Source: Actinomycetes bacterium (GTDB lineage: Bacteria > Actinomycetota > Acidimicrobiia > Acidimicrobiales > RAAP-2). From it: a stretch of DNA of 64,000 nucleotides. Shown here piece after piece: positions 38,892-47,273 of the stretch (within the stretch, counting starts at the first letter, position 1; the number at the start of each line of letters is the position of its first letter). The translations under genes and the position numbers were made by a program. The stretch lies in the NCBI GenBank assembly GCA_021827705.1, contig JAKAUQ010000012.1, forward strand, positions 26,343 to 90,342, given 5' to 3'. Under the pieces are notes generated by a model. That model saw nothing but the letters and a program-made list of their open reading frames with translations, did not search any database and was not told the DNA's origin.

Positions 38892-39986
38892 CTAGGGCCA
38901 CACGGGATTCGGTGCTCCCTCGTCGGCGAAGGCCTCGACCAGCTCGCGGGCGGCGTCGTCGTGGTACTGGACCGGTGGGGACTTCATGAAGTAGGCCGAC
39001 GGGCCGATGACCGGGCCGCCGATTCCCCGATCGCGGGCAATCTTGGCGCAGCGCACCGCGTCGATGATGACGCCGGCCGAGTTGGGAGAGTCCCAGACCT
39101 CGAGCTTGAGCTCGAGATTCAAGGGGACGTCACCGAAGTTGCGGCCCTCCATGCGGATGTAGGCCCACTTGCGGTCCTGCAGCCACGGCACGTGGTCACT
39201 GGGCCCGATGTGAACGTCGTCGGGCCCCATGTGGCTGGTCTCGACCTGCGAGGTGACCGACTGGGTCTTGGAGACCTTCTTGGACTCCAGGCGGTCGCGG
39301 TCGAGCATGTTCTTGAAGTCCATGTTGCCGCCCACGTTCAGCTGGAAGGTGCGGTCCAGCTCCAAGCCCCGGTCCTCGAAGAGCCGCGTCAGGATCCGGT
39401 GGACGATGGTGGCGCCGACCTGGCTCTTGATGTCGTCGCCGATGATGGGCACGCCGGCGTCGCGGAACTTGGCGGCCCATTCCGGGTCCGAGGCGATGAA
39501 GACCGGGATGGCGTTGACGAAGGCCACGCCGGCGTCGATCGCCGCCTGGGCGTAGAAGCGCTGGGCCACCTCGGATCCCACGGGCAGGTACGACACCAGG
39601 ACGTCGGCGGCCGCGTCGCGCAGCACCTGGACCACGTCGACGGGCTCGGCCGGCGACTCGTCGATGGCCTCGTGGTAGTAGCGGTTCAGCCCGTCGAGGG
39701 TCGGACCGCGCTGCACCGTGACCCCGACCGAGGAGACCGGCGCGAAGCGGATGGTGTTGTTCTGTCCCCCGTCGATGGCCTTGCCGAGGTCGCTGCCCAC
39801 CTTGGACGCGTCGACGTCGAAGGCCGCCACGAACTCGATGTCACGGACGTGGTAGCCGCCCAAGAGGACGTGCATCAGGCCCGGGACCCGCTCGTCGGGC
39901 TTGGCGTCGTGGTAGTAGGTGACTCCCTGGACCAGCGAGCTGGCGCAGTTGCCCACGCCCGCGATCGCTACGCGAATCTTCCCCAT
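38892..39986 (-). CDS. ino1: Inositol-3-phosphate synthase
   Basis: This 364-aa protein has the NAD motif [16 protein letters not shown] and the family-specific segments [34 protein letters not shown] and FIASDPEW. It converts glucose 6-phosphate to inositol 3-phosphate, the entry to phosphatidylinositol, mycothiol and PI mannosides in actinobacteria. It lies 19 nt downstream of padR in one operon, as in mycobacteria, so PadR probably controls inositol synthesis. Confidence 0.97.
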   Translation of the reverse strand: MGKIRVAIAGVGNCASSLVQGVTYYHDAKPDERVPGLMHVLLGGYHVRDIEFVAAFDVDASKVGSDLGKAIDGGQNNTIRFAPVSSVGVTVQRGPTLDGLNRYYHEAIDESPAEPVDVVQVLRDAAADVLVSYLPVGSEVAQRFYAQAAIDAGVAFVNAIPVFIASDPEWAAKFRDAGVPIIGDDIKSQVGATIVHRILTRLFEDRGLELDRTFQLNVGGNMDFKNMLDRDRLESKKVSKTQSVTSQVETSHMGPDDVHIGPSDHVPWLQDRKWAYIRMEGRNFGDVPLNLELKLEVWDSPNSAGVIIDAVRCAKIARDRGIGGPVIGPSAYFMKSPPVQYHDDAARELVEAFADEGAPNPVWP

Positions 39987-40005
39987 TGCTTCCCTTCCTC
40001 GTCTG

Positions 40006-40623
40006 TCAGCTCGCGTCGCTCGCGAAGCTGTCCTTGTCCTGTGTGCGATGCTCCTGGGCGCGCAGCTCGTCGACCCAGGCCAGCTCGAACTCGATGGCGC
40101 GCGCGCCGTGCTCGATGACGGCCCGTGCGTAGGCGTCCAGGTCCGGCGCCTGGGTGCTGGCGCGCAGCTCCTCCAGCCGCTCGAGCAGCGCCACGCGGCG
40201 CCGGTCCAGCAGGGTCACGCGCAGCGCGGGCGTCAGGTAGCGCGCCAGGGCCACGCGCAGCGAGAAGCTGCGCCCCGAGTCCATCGTGGTCGGATCGGCG
40301 AGCAGCCGGGCGAACTCCTGGCGGCCGCGCTCGGTAATCCGGTACACCTTGCGGCCCCGCCGTCCCAGGCCGGACGTCGTGCGCAGCGACCGCAGACTCG
40401 CGCGCTCACCCGACAGCGATCCCGTCGACAGCGCGTTCAGCCGGCCGTCGGGGCTGGTGACGGTCTCGACGCTGCCGTGGCGCTCCAGGCGGGCGAGGGC
40501 GGGGTAGATGGAGCCGAACGAGACGTTGCTCGCCAGGCCCAGCCGTTCGCGCAGCTGCACGCGCAACTCGTAGCCATGGTGGTCACGCTCCATGAGCAGG
40601 CCCAAGATGGCGATGTCCAGCAC
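40006..40623 (-). CDS. PadR-family transcriptional regulator
   Basis: This 205-aa protein has an N-terminal winged helix ([19 protein letters not shown], then [16 protein letters not shown]) and a C-terminal helical dimerisation region, a PadR type with an insertion of about 30 residues in the wing ([20 protein letters not shown]). GTG 40623 lies 7 nt after a perfect TATAAT, so it is likely leaderless. An inverted repeat in that promoter suggests autorepression. It is co-transcribed with ino1. Confidence 0.93.
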   Translation of the reverse strand: MLDIAILGLLMERDHHGYELRVQLRERLGLASNVSFGSIYPALARLERHGSVETVTSPDGRLNALSTGSLSGERASLRSLRTTSGLGRRGRKVYRITERGRQEFARLLADPTTMDSGRSFSLRVALARYLTPALRVTLLDRRRVALLERLEELRASTQAPDLDAYARAVIEHGARAIEFELAWVDELRAQEHRTQDKDSFASDAS

Positions 40624-40630
40624 GCGATCG

Positions 40631-40659
40631 ATTATATCATCTCGATATATCGGAGCAAC
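40631..40659 (-). promoter_or_regulatory. padR-ino1 promoter with candidate PadR operator
   Basis: On the minus strand TTGCTC, a 16-nt spacer and TATAAT (40636-40631) form a promoter, with GTG 7 nt further. The inverted repeat TATATC-N5-GATATA (40633-40649) overlaps the -10. This AT-rich patch stands out in very GC-rich DNA and is well placed for autorepression. Confidence 0.65.
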
Positions 40660-40694
40660 AAACTCGGTGACGCGACCGGGTCGCGCACCCGGGA

Positions 40695-40700
40695 TAGTCT
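40695..40700 (+). promoter_or_regulatory. -10 box of the DUF5318 gene (leaderless)
   Basis: TAGTCT, then 7 nt, then the ATG at 40708. It is divergent from the padR promoter, about 60 bp apart. Confidence 0.5.
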
Positions 40701-40707
40701 CGCGCAC

Positions 40708-41118
40708 ATGCATCAGGCCCCGCGCACGACCTCCGCGGATGGAGCGGTGGTCGAGTTCGGCCTGGTGCGTCACGCGCTGCTGGCCCGGCTGGCCGCCGGC
40801 CAGGTGTCCCGGGACGAGGTCTGCGACGCGCACCCCGAGCTGGTGCGCGCCGCGCGCAGCTTCGGACGCGGCACCGGCGAGCGCTGCCCCGTGTGCCACG
40901 GGCCCGAGCTCGTCGAGGTCACCTACGTCTTCGGCCCGCGCCTGCCCGCCGGCGGGGCCTGCCCGTCCACGCGCGCGGAGCTGGCGCGCTTCGAGCGCCG
41001 CGAGGAGCCCGTGCAGTGCTACGCCGTCGAGGTCTGCGTGGGGTGCTGGTTCCACCACCTGGCCCGGCGCTGGGCGGCGGGGGGGCGTACCCGGCGAGCG
41101 CTGCGGGGACGCGCCTAG
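40708..41118 (+). CDS. DUF5318-like zinc-ribbon protein
   Basis: This 136-aa protein begins EFGLVRHALLARLAAGQVS and has CPVCHGPE near residue 60 and CYAVEVCVGCWFHHL near 112, which make a probable Zn-binding treble of Cys and His. It matches the actinobacterial DUF5318 family by length and by location next to padR and ino1 (as Rv0049 in M. tuberculosis). Function is not known. The C-terminus is Arg-rich. Confidence 0.83.
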   Translation: MHQAPRTTSADGAVVEFGLVRHALLARLAAGQVSRDEVCDAHPELVRAARSFGRGTGERCPVCHGPELVEVTYVFGPRLPAGGACPSTRAELARFERREEPVQCYAVEVCVGCWFHHLARRWAAGGRTRRALRGRA

Positions 41119-41147
41119 GTGGTTAGCCGGCCATCGGCGCGTACACC

Positions 41148-41153
41148 TAGGCT
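41148..41153 (+). promoter_or_regulatory. -10 box of panB (leaderless)
   Basis: TAGGCT, 6 nt before the ATG at 41160. Confidence 0.5.
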
Positions 41154-41159
41154 CGAGCC

Positions 41160-41981
41160 ATGAGCCCCTCTGCGCCCGAGCTGCGTGCTCGCAAGCGCCG
41201 CCTGGGAGCGGCGCCGATCGTGATGGTCACCGCCTACGACGAGCCCGCCGCGCGCTACGTCGACGCCGCGGGGGTCGACGCGATCCTGGTCGGCGACTCG
41301 CTGGCCAATGTCGTCTTGGGGCACGCGGACACCCTGCACGTGACCGTCGAGGAGATCGCCCACCACGTGCGCGCGGTGGCGGCGGCCCGGCCCCAGGCGC
41401 ACCTGGTGGCCGACATGCCGTGGCTGAGCTACCACCTGGGTGCCGTCGACGCGGTGCGCAACGCCGCGATCCTGGTGCGGGCGGGCGCTCAGGCCGTCAA
41501 GCTGGAGGGCGGTCGCGAGCGCGCCGAGGTCATCCACGCGCTGATCGACGCCGAGATCCCGGTCATGGGCCACGTCGGGCTGACACCCCAGAGCATGCTG
41601 GCCTTCGGGGGCTTCAAGGTGCAGGCCCGCACTCGCGAGGCCGTGGACCGGCTGCTCGAGGGCGCGATTGCGGTGCAGGAGGCCGGCGCGTACGCGATCG
41701 TGGTCGAGGGCGTGCCCGGCGTGGTGGGCACGGCGGTGACCGAGGCGCTCGAGATCCCGACCATCGGCATCGGTGCGGGACCGGACACTGACGGCCAGGT
41801 GCTGGTGTTCCACGACCTGCTGGGGCTCTCGGGGCGGCCAACCGCGAAGTTCGTGCGCGCTTACGCCGACCTGGGCTCGGCGATCACCGAGGCGGTGGCC
41901 CACTACCGCGACGACGTGCGCGAGGGTCGGTTCCCCGGGCCCTCCGAGACCTACGCGACACCGGCCGCACTCGCCGAGTAG
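41160..41981 (+). CDS. panB: 3-methyl-2-oxobutanoate hydroxymethyltransferase
   Basis: This 273-aa TIM-barrel enzyme has the family blocks MVTAYDEPAAR, VDAILVGDSLANVVLGH, VADMPWLSY, VKLEGG, MGHVGLTPQS and GIGAGPDTDGQVLV. It makes ketopantoate from alpha-ketoisovalerate and methylene-THF, the first step to pantothenate and CoA. It stands alone, without panC or panD. A leaderless promoter precedes it. Confidence 0.97.
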   Translation: MSPSAPELRARKRRLGAAPIVMVTAYDEPAARYVDAAGVDAILVGDSLANVVLGHADTLHVTVEEIAHHVRAVAAARPQAHLVADMPWLSYHLGAVDAVRNAAILVRAGAQAVKLEGGRERAEVIHALIDAEIPVMGHVGLTPQSMLAFGGFKVQARTREAVDRLLEGAIAVQEAGAYAIVVEGVPGVVGTAVTEALEIPTIGIGAGPDTDGQVLVFHDLLGLSGRPTAKFVRAYADLGSAITEAVAHYRDDVREGRFPGPSETYATPAALAE

Positions 41982-42002
41982 CGGTCGCGGCGCGGCACGC
42001 GG

Positions 42003-42008
42003 TAGGCT
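42003..42008 (+). promoter_or_regulatory. -10 box of the rpsF operon
   Basis: TAGGCT, about 83 bp upstream of the rpsF ATG, giving a leader of roughly 75 nt that folds into two hairpins. Confidence 0.45.
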
Positions 42009-42036
42009 TGTCCTCCCGTCGCTGACGGGCAACCCT

Positions 42037-42090
42037 GCTCCGTAGTTCGCGGAGCCCGGCGAAGCCGGACCGGAGGGAAAGGAACAGGCC
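42037..42090 (+). promoter_or_regulatory. Structured rpsF leader, candidate S6:S18 autoregulatory RNA
   Basis: Hairpin 1 is GCTCCG (42037-42042) with CGGAGC (42050-42055), 7-nt loop. Hairpin 2 is CCGGC (42056-42060) with GCCGG (42064-42068), GAA loop. A GGAGGGAAAGG ribosome-binding region follows. CTCCG of hairpin 1 could instead pair with the CGGAG of the ribosome-binding region (42071-42075), a plausible switch. In several phyla S6:S18 binds such a leader (known); the match to that motif is not proven here. Confidence 0.45.
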
Positions 42091-42408
42091 ATGAGGCCGT
42101 ACGAGACGATGATCGTGTTCGACACGACGGTGGACGCCCAGGCGATCCAGGCGTCCCTGGATCACGCCCTGGACACGATTCGGGCCCACGAGGGCACCGT
42201 GGGCAACCTCGACCGTTGGGGTAAGCGCGCGTTGGCGTACGAGATCAAGAAGCGCAAGGAGGGCTACTACGTCGTGGTGGAGTTCGCGGGCTCGGCGTCC
42301 ACGGTGGACGAGTTGCACCGCATCTTGACCCTGAGCGACGAGGTCTTGCGCTTCAAGATCCTGCGACGCGACGAGCGTGCCCGCCGCACCACCCCGGTGT
42401 CGGCCTAA
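42091..42408 (+). CDS. rpsF: 30S ribosomal protein S6
   Basis: This 105-aa protein reads MRPYETMIVFDTTVD with the WGKRALAYEIKKRKEGYY segment diagnostic for S6. It binds 16S rRNA with S18 in the small subunit platform. It is the first gene of the rpsF-ssb-rpsR-rplI block, with a strong Shine-Dalgarno and a structured leader. Confidence 0.98.
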   Translation: MRPYETMIVFDTTVDAQAIQASLDHALDTIRAHEGTVGNLDRWGKRALAYEIKKRKEGYYVVVEFAGSASTVDELHRILTLSDEVLRFKILRRDERARRTTPVSA

Positions 42409-42436
42409 GCGACCCAGCGAAACCAAGGAGACAGCC

Positions 42437-42883
42437 ATGCCGGACAACTCCATCACCGTCGTCGGCAACATGACGCGGGACCCCGAACTCAAGTTCCTCA
42501 ACAGCGGCCAGGCCGCGGTGCGCATCTCGGTCGCCGTGAACCGTCGCTGGCAGAACCGCTCGACCCAGGAGTGGGAGGAGCGCGTCTCGTATTTCGAGGT
42601 GACCGGATACGGCGCTCTGGCCGAGAACGCCGCCAACTCACTGGCCAAGGGCACGCGCATCGTGGTGACCGGCCGGCTCGAGCAGCGCAGCTGGGAGACC
42701 GACAACGGTGAGAAGCGCTCGGTCGTCGAGATCAACGCCGACGAGATCGCGCCGTCGCTGCGCTTCGCCACCGCCGTGGTGACGCGCACGCCGCGCCCGG
42801 ACGCCCCCGCGCGCGAGGAGCGTCCCGCGGCCCCACGACCCCACGACCCCACGCCCTACACCTTCGATGAGGAGCCTTTCTAA
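42437..42883 (+). CDS. ssb: Single-stranded DNA-binding protein
   Basis: This 148-aa protein has an OB fold ([17 protein letters not shown], then [11 protein letters not shown] and [16 protein letters not shown]) and the acidic C-terminal tip DEEPF that recruits replication and repair proteins. AAGGAG precedes ATG 42437 by 8 nt. The linker is short (about 30 residues). The TAA stop overlaps the rpsR ATG (TAATG). Confidence 0.97.
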   Translation: MPDNSITVVGNMTRDPELKFLNSGQAAVRISVAVNRRWQNRSTQEWEERVSYFEVTGYGALAENAANSLAKGTRIVVTGRLEQRSWETDNGEKRSVVEINADEIAPSLRFATAVVTRTPRPDAPAREERPAAPRPHDPTPYTFDEEPF

Positions 42884-43341
42884 TGCCGCGCATCAACAAT
42901 CCCAAGCCCCCCAAGCGTGCCCCCAAGCTGGACCCGCGCCGGGGAATGAAGAAGAAGCCCTGTGCGTTCTGCCAGCAGGGCGTGTCCTCGGTTGACTACA
43001 AGGACCTGGCCCAGCTGCGCAAGTACATCTCGGACCGGGGCAAGATTCGCGGCCGCCGCGTGACCGGCAACTGCCAGCAGCACCAGCGCGACGTGACCGA
43101 GGCCATCAAGACGGCTCGCGAGCTCGCCCTGCTGCCCTACACGCAGCGCACGGTCACGGAGCGGCGGGGTGGTCGCGGTCGTGACGACCGCGGGCGCGGG
43201 CCGCGTCCCGACCGCGATGCCGCTCGTGGCGGGTCGGTCGAGGAGGTCGAGGTCGTGGGAGCCAACGACGTGCTGGCCGATGACGCAATGGTCGACGACG
43301 CCAGCGAGACGGCAGCGGTCCTGGCGGAGGAGGGGGAGTGA
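42883..43341 (+). CDS. rpsR: 30S ribosomal protein S18, zinc form with long acidic tail
   Basis: The first roughly 90 residues are S18: [10 protein letters not shown] and [27 protein letters not shown], with CxxC and CxxxH zinc ligands (the C+ type). After that comes an unusual extension of about 60 residues, first Arg/Gly/Asp-rich ([17 protein letters not shown]) and then strongly acidic. Typical S18 is 75-90 aa; this is 152. The frame runs cleanly to the rplI start (TGATG overlap), so it is not an obvious sequencing artefact. Confidence 0.95.
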   Translation: MPRINNPKPPKRAPKLDPRRGMKKKPCAFCQQGVSSVDYKDLAQLRKYISDRGKIRGRRVTGNCQQHQRDVTEAIKTARELALLPYTQRTVTERRGGRGRDDRGRGPRPDRDAARGGSVEEVEVVGANDVLADDAMVDDASETAAVLAEEGE

Positions 43342-43790
43342 TGCAGGTCCTGCTGCGTGACGACGTCGCCGGCCTGGGCCGGCGGGGCGAGGTGGTCGAG
43401 GTGGCCGCCGGCTACGCCCGTAACTTCCTGCTGCCGACCGGGGTGGCCCTCCGGGCTACCGACACCATGGCCTCCCAGGCCGCGTCGATGCGCCGGTCGC
43501 GTGACCTGCGCGACGCGCGCACCCGCGACGCCGCCCTGGTCCAGAAGGCCGCCCTGGAGTCATCCCGGGTGACCATCACGGCGCGCGCCGGGGCCACCGG
43601 ACGCCTCTTCGGGTCGGTGACCGAGGCCGACGTGGCGGCGGCGCTGCGGGTGGCCACCGGAGTGGCGGTCGAGCGATCAGCCGTGCACATGGCCGAGCAC
43701 CTCAAGGAGGTCGGCCCCGCCGAGGTGACCGTGTCGCTGTTCGGCGACGTGGTGGCGACCGTCGGCGTCGAGGTCGTCGCGGCCAGCTGA
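43341..43790 (+). CDS. rplI: 50S ribosomal protein L9
   Basis: This 149-aa protein starts [21 protein letters not shown] with GYARNFLLPTGVA, the L9 N-domain signature, then a connecting helix and the C-domain (GRLFGSVTEADVAAAL). GAGGAGGGGG precedes it. GTG at 43338 would add one residue; ATG 43341 has better spacing. Confidence 0.97.
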   Translation: MQVLLRDDVAGLGRRGEVVEVAAGYARNFLLPTGVALRATDTMASQAASMRRSRDLRDARTRDAALVQKAALESSRVTITARAGATGRLFGSVTEADVAAALRVATGVAVERSAVHMAEHLKEVGPAEVTVSLFGDVVATVGVEVVAAS

Positions 43791-43813
43791 GTCCCCGGGC
43801 TGTCACACCGCTG

Positions 43814-43829
43814 CGCCACAGTGGTGGCG
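43814..43829 (+). terminator. Hairpin after rplI
   Basis: CGCCAC and GTGGCG form a perfect 6-bp stem with a 4-nt loop, 23 bp after the rplI stop and before dnaB. There is no T-tract. It may terminate or attenuate the ribosomal block. Confidence 0.45.
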
Positions 43830-43903
43830 TGGTAAGTCACAGCCAAATGCACACGTTCTTGCTCTTGATGGGCACAGGGGAGTTCGGCGACCGTTGAGGT
43901 CTT

Positions 43904-45274
43904 ATGACGCAAGTTGAGTCCGAGCGGGGGAGAGTTGCGGCGCCCGGTGGGAGTCGCGTGCCCCCCAACGCGCTGGAGGCCGAGGAGTCGCTGATCGGGG
44001 CGATGCTGCTGTCGCCCGACGCCGTCAGCGCCGCCACCGAGACCGTCGAGGAGGTCGACTTCTATCGACCTCTCCACGGGCAGATCTTTCGGGCGATCGT
44101 GGCCCTGGCGGCGGCGGGCGAGCCCGTCGACTACGTCACCGTGCAGGCCAAGCTCCAAGAGCACGGCGCCGGGGCCATCGAGCTGTCCGTCCTGGCCTCG
44201 CTGCAGCTCAACACCCCCTCGACCAGCAACGCGCAGTACTACGCCGCGCTGGTGCGCGACAAGGCCCAGCAGCGCCGCCTGATCGGGGTGGCCACCGAGA
44301 TCGTCGACGAGGCCTACCGGCCCACCGACGACGTCATCGGGCTGATCGACGAGGCCGAGCGCAAGATCAATGCGATCGCCGATGACCACCAGGCCGACAC
44401 GGTGTCGCCCCTCCAGCGGCTGCTGCTGGCCGAGGCCGACATCTTGGAGACCCGAGGCGAGACGCGCGGGCAGCTCAACGGCCTGGCCACCGGCTACGAG
44501 GGGCTCGACCGGGTCCTCCAGGGACTCCAGTCGACCAGCCTGACCATCATCGGGGCCCGTCCGTCGGCCGGCAAGACCGCTTTCGCGCTGGGGATTCTGG
44601 TGCACGTGGGTGCGGTGGTGCGCCGGCCGGCGCTGTTCTTCTCCCTCGAGATGAGCCGCCAGGAGCTCGCCGAGCGCATCTTGGCCTCGACGGCTCGCAT
44701 CGACTCGTCCAAGCTACGCACCGGCGACCTCACCGAGGGCGACTGGAACCGGGCCCACGAGGCCTTCGGCTTCCTGCAGGCGGCCCGGATCTTCATCGAC
44801 GACAACCCGGCCCTCACCGTCATGGACGTGCGGGCCCGCGCGCGCCGATTCAAGCAGCAGCAGGGCGACCTCGGCGTCGTGATCGTGGACTACCTCCAGC
44901 TGATGTCGTCGCGCTCGCGCGCCGAGAACCGCCAGGTCGAGGTGTCCGAGATGAGCCGATCCCTCAAGATCCTGGCCCGCGAGCTGGAGTGTCCCGTGAT
45001 CGCGCTGTCCCAGCTGTCGCGCAAGCTCGAGGATCGAGCCGACAAGCGCCCCATCATGTCCGACCTGCGCGAGTCCGGTTCCCTGGAGCAGGACGCCGAC
45101 GTGGTCCTGTTCCTGTTCCGGCCCGAGCAGTACGCCGACGTGCCCAACGACCTCAAGTCGGACGCCGAGGTCATCGTGGGCAAGAACCGTAACGGTCCCA
45201 CCCGCACGGTGCACCTGACCTGGCGCGGCGAGTTCGCCCGTTTCGACAACGTGGCCGACTCGCACAACTTCTGA
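43904..45274 (+). CDS. dnaB: Replicative DNA helicase
   Basis: This 456-aa hexameric helicase has an N-terminal domain (PPNALEAEESLIGAML), Walker A GARPSAGKTAFAL (about 223), Walker B VIVDYLQLMS, and the C-terminal ALSQLSRKLEDRADKRPIMSDLRESG arginine-finger region. No intein is present although this is a common insertion site. It unwinds DNA at the fork. A weak GAGGT ribosome-binding site precedes the ATG. Confidence 0.98.
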   Translation: MTQVESERGRVAAPGGSRVPPNALEAEESLIGAMLLSPDAVSAATETVEEVDFYRPLHGQIFRAIVALAAAGEPVDYVTVQAKLQEHGAGAIELSVLASLQLNTPSTSNAQYYAALVRDKAQQRRLIGVATEIVDEAYRPTDDVIGLIDEAERKINAIADDHQADTVSPLQRLLLAEADILETRGETRGQLNGLATGYEGLDRVLQGLQSTSLTIIGARPSAGKTAFALGILVHVGAVVRRPALFFSLEMSRQELAERILASTARIDSSKLRTGDLTEGDWNRAHEAFGFLQAARIFIDDNPALTVMDVRARARRFKQQQGDLGVVIVDYLQLMSSRSRAENRQVEVSEMSRSLKILARELECPVIALSQLSRKLEDRADKRPIMSDLRESGSLEQDADVVLFLFRPEQYADVPNDLKSDAEVIVGKNRNGPTRTVHLTWRGEFARFDNVADSHNF

Positions 45275-45278
45275 GCCG

Positions 45279-45293
45279 GGGCCTAGTGGGCCC
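45279..45293. terminator. Hairpin between convergent dnaB and SDR genes
   Basis: GGGCC (45279-45283) pairs with GGCCC (45289-45293) around TAGTG, in the 24-bp gap between convergent stops. A CCCGCGGG palindrome overlaps its right edge. There is no T-tract. Confidence 0.35.
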
Positions 45294-45298
45294 GCGGG

Positions 45299-46075
45299 CT
45301 ATTTGGGCTGCATCCGGATCCCGGCGTCCAGGCGGATCGACTCGGCGTTCATGTAGCTGTTGGTGAGCAGCTCCAGGGCCAGGCTGGCGTACTCGGTGGC
45401 GTGGCCCAGGCGCTTGGGGAACAGGACCCCCTGGCCCAGGTGCGCCTTGAACTCCTCGGACTGGGGTCCGCTGCCGTAGATCGGCGTGTCGATGAGCCCG
45501 GGCAGGATGCAGTTGACGCGCACGCCGACCACGGCCAGGTCGCGGGCCAGGGGCAAGGTCAGGCCGACGATGCCTCCCTTGGACGAGGAGTAGGCCACCT
45601 GGCCGATCTGCCCGTCCTCGGCGGCCACCGAGGCGGTGTTCACGATGGCGCCGCGCTGGCCGTCGGGGTCGGGGTCGTTGTGGCTCATCGCGGTGGCGCC
45701 GAGCCGGCACACGTTGAACGTGCCCACCAGGTTGATCTCGATCACCTTGCGGTACAGGTCCAGGTCGTGGGCCGACGCGTACTCGCCGTCCTTGCCGATG
45801 GTGCGCGTGGCCCAGCCGATACCGGCGCAGTTGACGACCGACCACAGGGGGGCGAGCCCCCGGGCCTGCTCCAGCGCGGCGATGACCTGGTCGGTGCTGG
45901 TGACGTCGCAGTGCGCGTAGACGCCTCCCACCGCACTGGCCACCTCGGGCCCGCGCGTGTCGTTGAGGTCCGCCACTACCACCCGGGCGCCGCGGGCGGC
46001 CAGGGCGTGCGCCGTCGCCTCGCCGAGGCCCGACGCTGCGCCGGTCACGATCGCTGAGGTGCCGCGAAGTTCCAT
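45299..46075 (-). CDS. Short-chain dehydrogenase, 3-hydroxyacyl-CoA dehydrogenase type-2-like
   Basis: This 258-aa Rossmann enzyme has TGAASGLGEAT (about 11-21), NCAGIG, a catalytic Ser in IVNTASVAAEDG and the Tyr/Lys of YSSSKGG (about 165). The insertion after NCAGIGWA and the segment GQIGQVAYSSSKGG resemble HSD17B10, which oxidises short branched 3-hydroxyacyl-CoA (isoleucine or fatty-acid breakdown). This is inference from pattern. AAGGAG precedes the ATG. An inverted repeat (GACTA-G-TAGTC) lies in the upstream region. Confidence 0.85.
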   Translation of the reverse strand: MELRGTSAIVTGAASGLGEATAHALAARGARVVVADLNDTRGPEVASAVGGVYAHCDVTSTDQVIAALEQARGLAPLWSVVNCAGIGWATRTIGKDGEYASAHDLDLYRKVIEINLVGTFNVCRLGATAMSHNDPDPDGQRGAIVNTASVAAEDGQIGQVAYSSSKGGIVGLTLPLARDLAVVGVRVNCILPGLIDTPIYGSGPQSEEFKAHLGQGVLFPKRLGHATEYASLALELLTNSYMNAESIRLDAGIRMQPK

Positions 46076-46101
46076 GTCTGTCTCCTTGCTGAACAGTTAC
46101 C

Positions 46102-46112
46102 GACTAGTAGTC
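46102..46112. promoter_or_regulatory. Inverted repeat upstream of the SDR gene
   Basis: GACTA-G-TAGTC, a perfect 11-bp inverted repeat about 27 bp upstream of the SDR start, in the divergent region with rlmN. It could be a TetR/FadR-type operator. No regulator gene is adjacent. Confidence 0.35.
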
Positions 46113-46160
46113 AATCACGTTAGGGGAACGGGCGCCCTCGGGGCTCCAGGTGGGGCCCGG

Positions 46161-46166
46161 TAGCCT
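46161..46166 (+). promoter_or_regulatory. -10 box of rlmN (leaderless)
   Basis: TAGCCT, 6 nt before the GTG at 46173. Confidence 0.5.
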
Positions 46167-46172
46167 GCGCCT

Positions 46173-47273
46173 GTGGCCTCCCTCTACGACCTGGACCGCG
46201 CGCAGCTGGCCGAGGCGCTGGCCGACGAGCCGCGCTACCGGGTCGACCAGCTCTGGCACGGCCTCTACGACGAGGCGCTGCCCCTCGAGCAGGTCTCGAC
46301 CGTCCCGCGAGCCTTGCGCGAGCATCTGGCTGGCCAGTTCTCGGTCGGCCTGCGTCCCCTCGCCGAGGTCCACAGCGACCGGGGAGCGACGCGCAAGTGG
46401 GTGTTCGCCCTCCCCGACGACGCCACGATCGAGACCGTACTGATGCTCTACCGCGACCGGGTCACCGTCTGCGTGTCCAGCCAGGCCGGCTGCGCGATGG
46501 GCTGCTCATTCTGCGCGACCGGCCAGGCGGGCTTCACGCGCCACCTGAGCGTCGGCGAGATCGTCGAGCAGGTGCTGGTCGCGGCTCGCCTGGCCGCCCC
46601 GCGCCGTCTGAGCAACGTCGTGTTCATGGGCATGGGAGAGCCCCTGGCCAACTACGCCGCGACGGTGGGAGCCCTGCGCCGTCTCCACGAGGCGCGCCAC
46701 CTGAGCGCCCGGCACCTGACGGTGTCGACCGTCGGTGTGGTGCCGGCCCTGGAGCGCCTGGCCGGAGAGGGCCTGCCGCTCACCTTGGCCGTCAGCCTCC
46801 ACGCGGCCAACGACGCTCTGCGTGACCAGCTGGTGCCGCTCAACCGTCGCTACCCGCTCGAGCGGCTCCACGCGGCCTGCCGGCACTGGACCGAGGCGAC
46901 GGGCCGGCGCCTGAGTCTGGAGTGGGCCCTGATCCAGGACGTCAACGACACCCCGGCGGCCATCGACGAGCTGGCCGACTTCGCGCGCCCGCTGCGGGCG
47001 CACGTCAACCTGATCCCCCTGAACCCGACGCCCGGCTACCCGGTACGCGGCTCGGCACCCCAGCAGGTGCGCGCGGTGCGCGACCAGCTCGAGCGGCGGG
47101 GCGTGAACGCCACGGTGCGCGACACGCGGGGACGCTCGATCGCGGCCGCCTGCGGCCAGCTGGCCGCGGTGACGCGCGGGCGGCGGCGTCTAGCGGTCCG
47201 CGCTGGCGTGCCAGAAGGTGGGGCGCCAGCGCGCCAGGAGCAGCGCCCCGAGGATGCAGGCCAGCCCGCCTGA
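46173..47273 (+). CDS. rlmN: Dual-specificity 23S rRNA/tRNA adenine-C2 methyltransferase RlmN
   Basis: This 366-aa radical-SAM enzyme has the cluster motif CAMGCSFCATGQAGF (about 108-122), MGMGEPLANY, VSLHAANDALR, and the C-terminal active-site region NATVRDTRG...AACGQLA with the second conserved Cys. It methylates A2503 of 23S rRNA and A37 of tRNAs. The reading frame continues about 30 residues past the usual CGQLA end and overlaps the convergent MFS gene by 84 nt. Confidence 0.96.
   Translation: MASLYDLDRAQLAEALADEPRYRVDQLWHGLYDEALPLEQVSTVPRALREHLAGQFSVGLRPLAEVHSDRGATRKWVFALPDDATIETVLMLYRDRVTVCVSSQAGCAMGCSFCATGQAGFTRHLSVGEIVEQVLVAARLAAPRRLSNVVFMGMGEPLANYAATVGALRRLHEARHLSARHLTVSTVGVVPALERLAGEGLPLTLAVSLHAANDALRDQLVPLNRRYPLERLHAACRHWTEATGRRLSLEWALIQDVNDTPAAIDELADFARPLRAHVNLIPLNPTPGYPVRGSAPQQVRAVRDQLERRGVNATVRDTRGRSIAAACGQLAAVTRGRRRLAVRAGVPEGGAPARQEQRPEDAGQPA

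Noticed and set aside
43904..45274. Possible intein in dnaB (also considered for gyrA and gyrB)
   Set aside because: All three proteins read through their active-site motifs with normal lengths.
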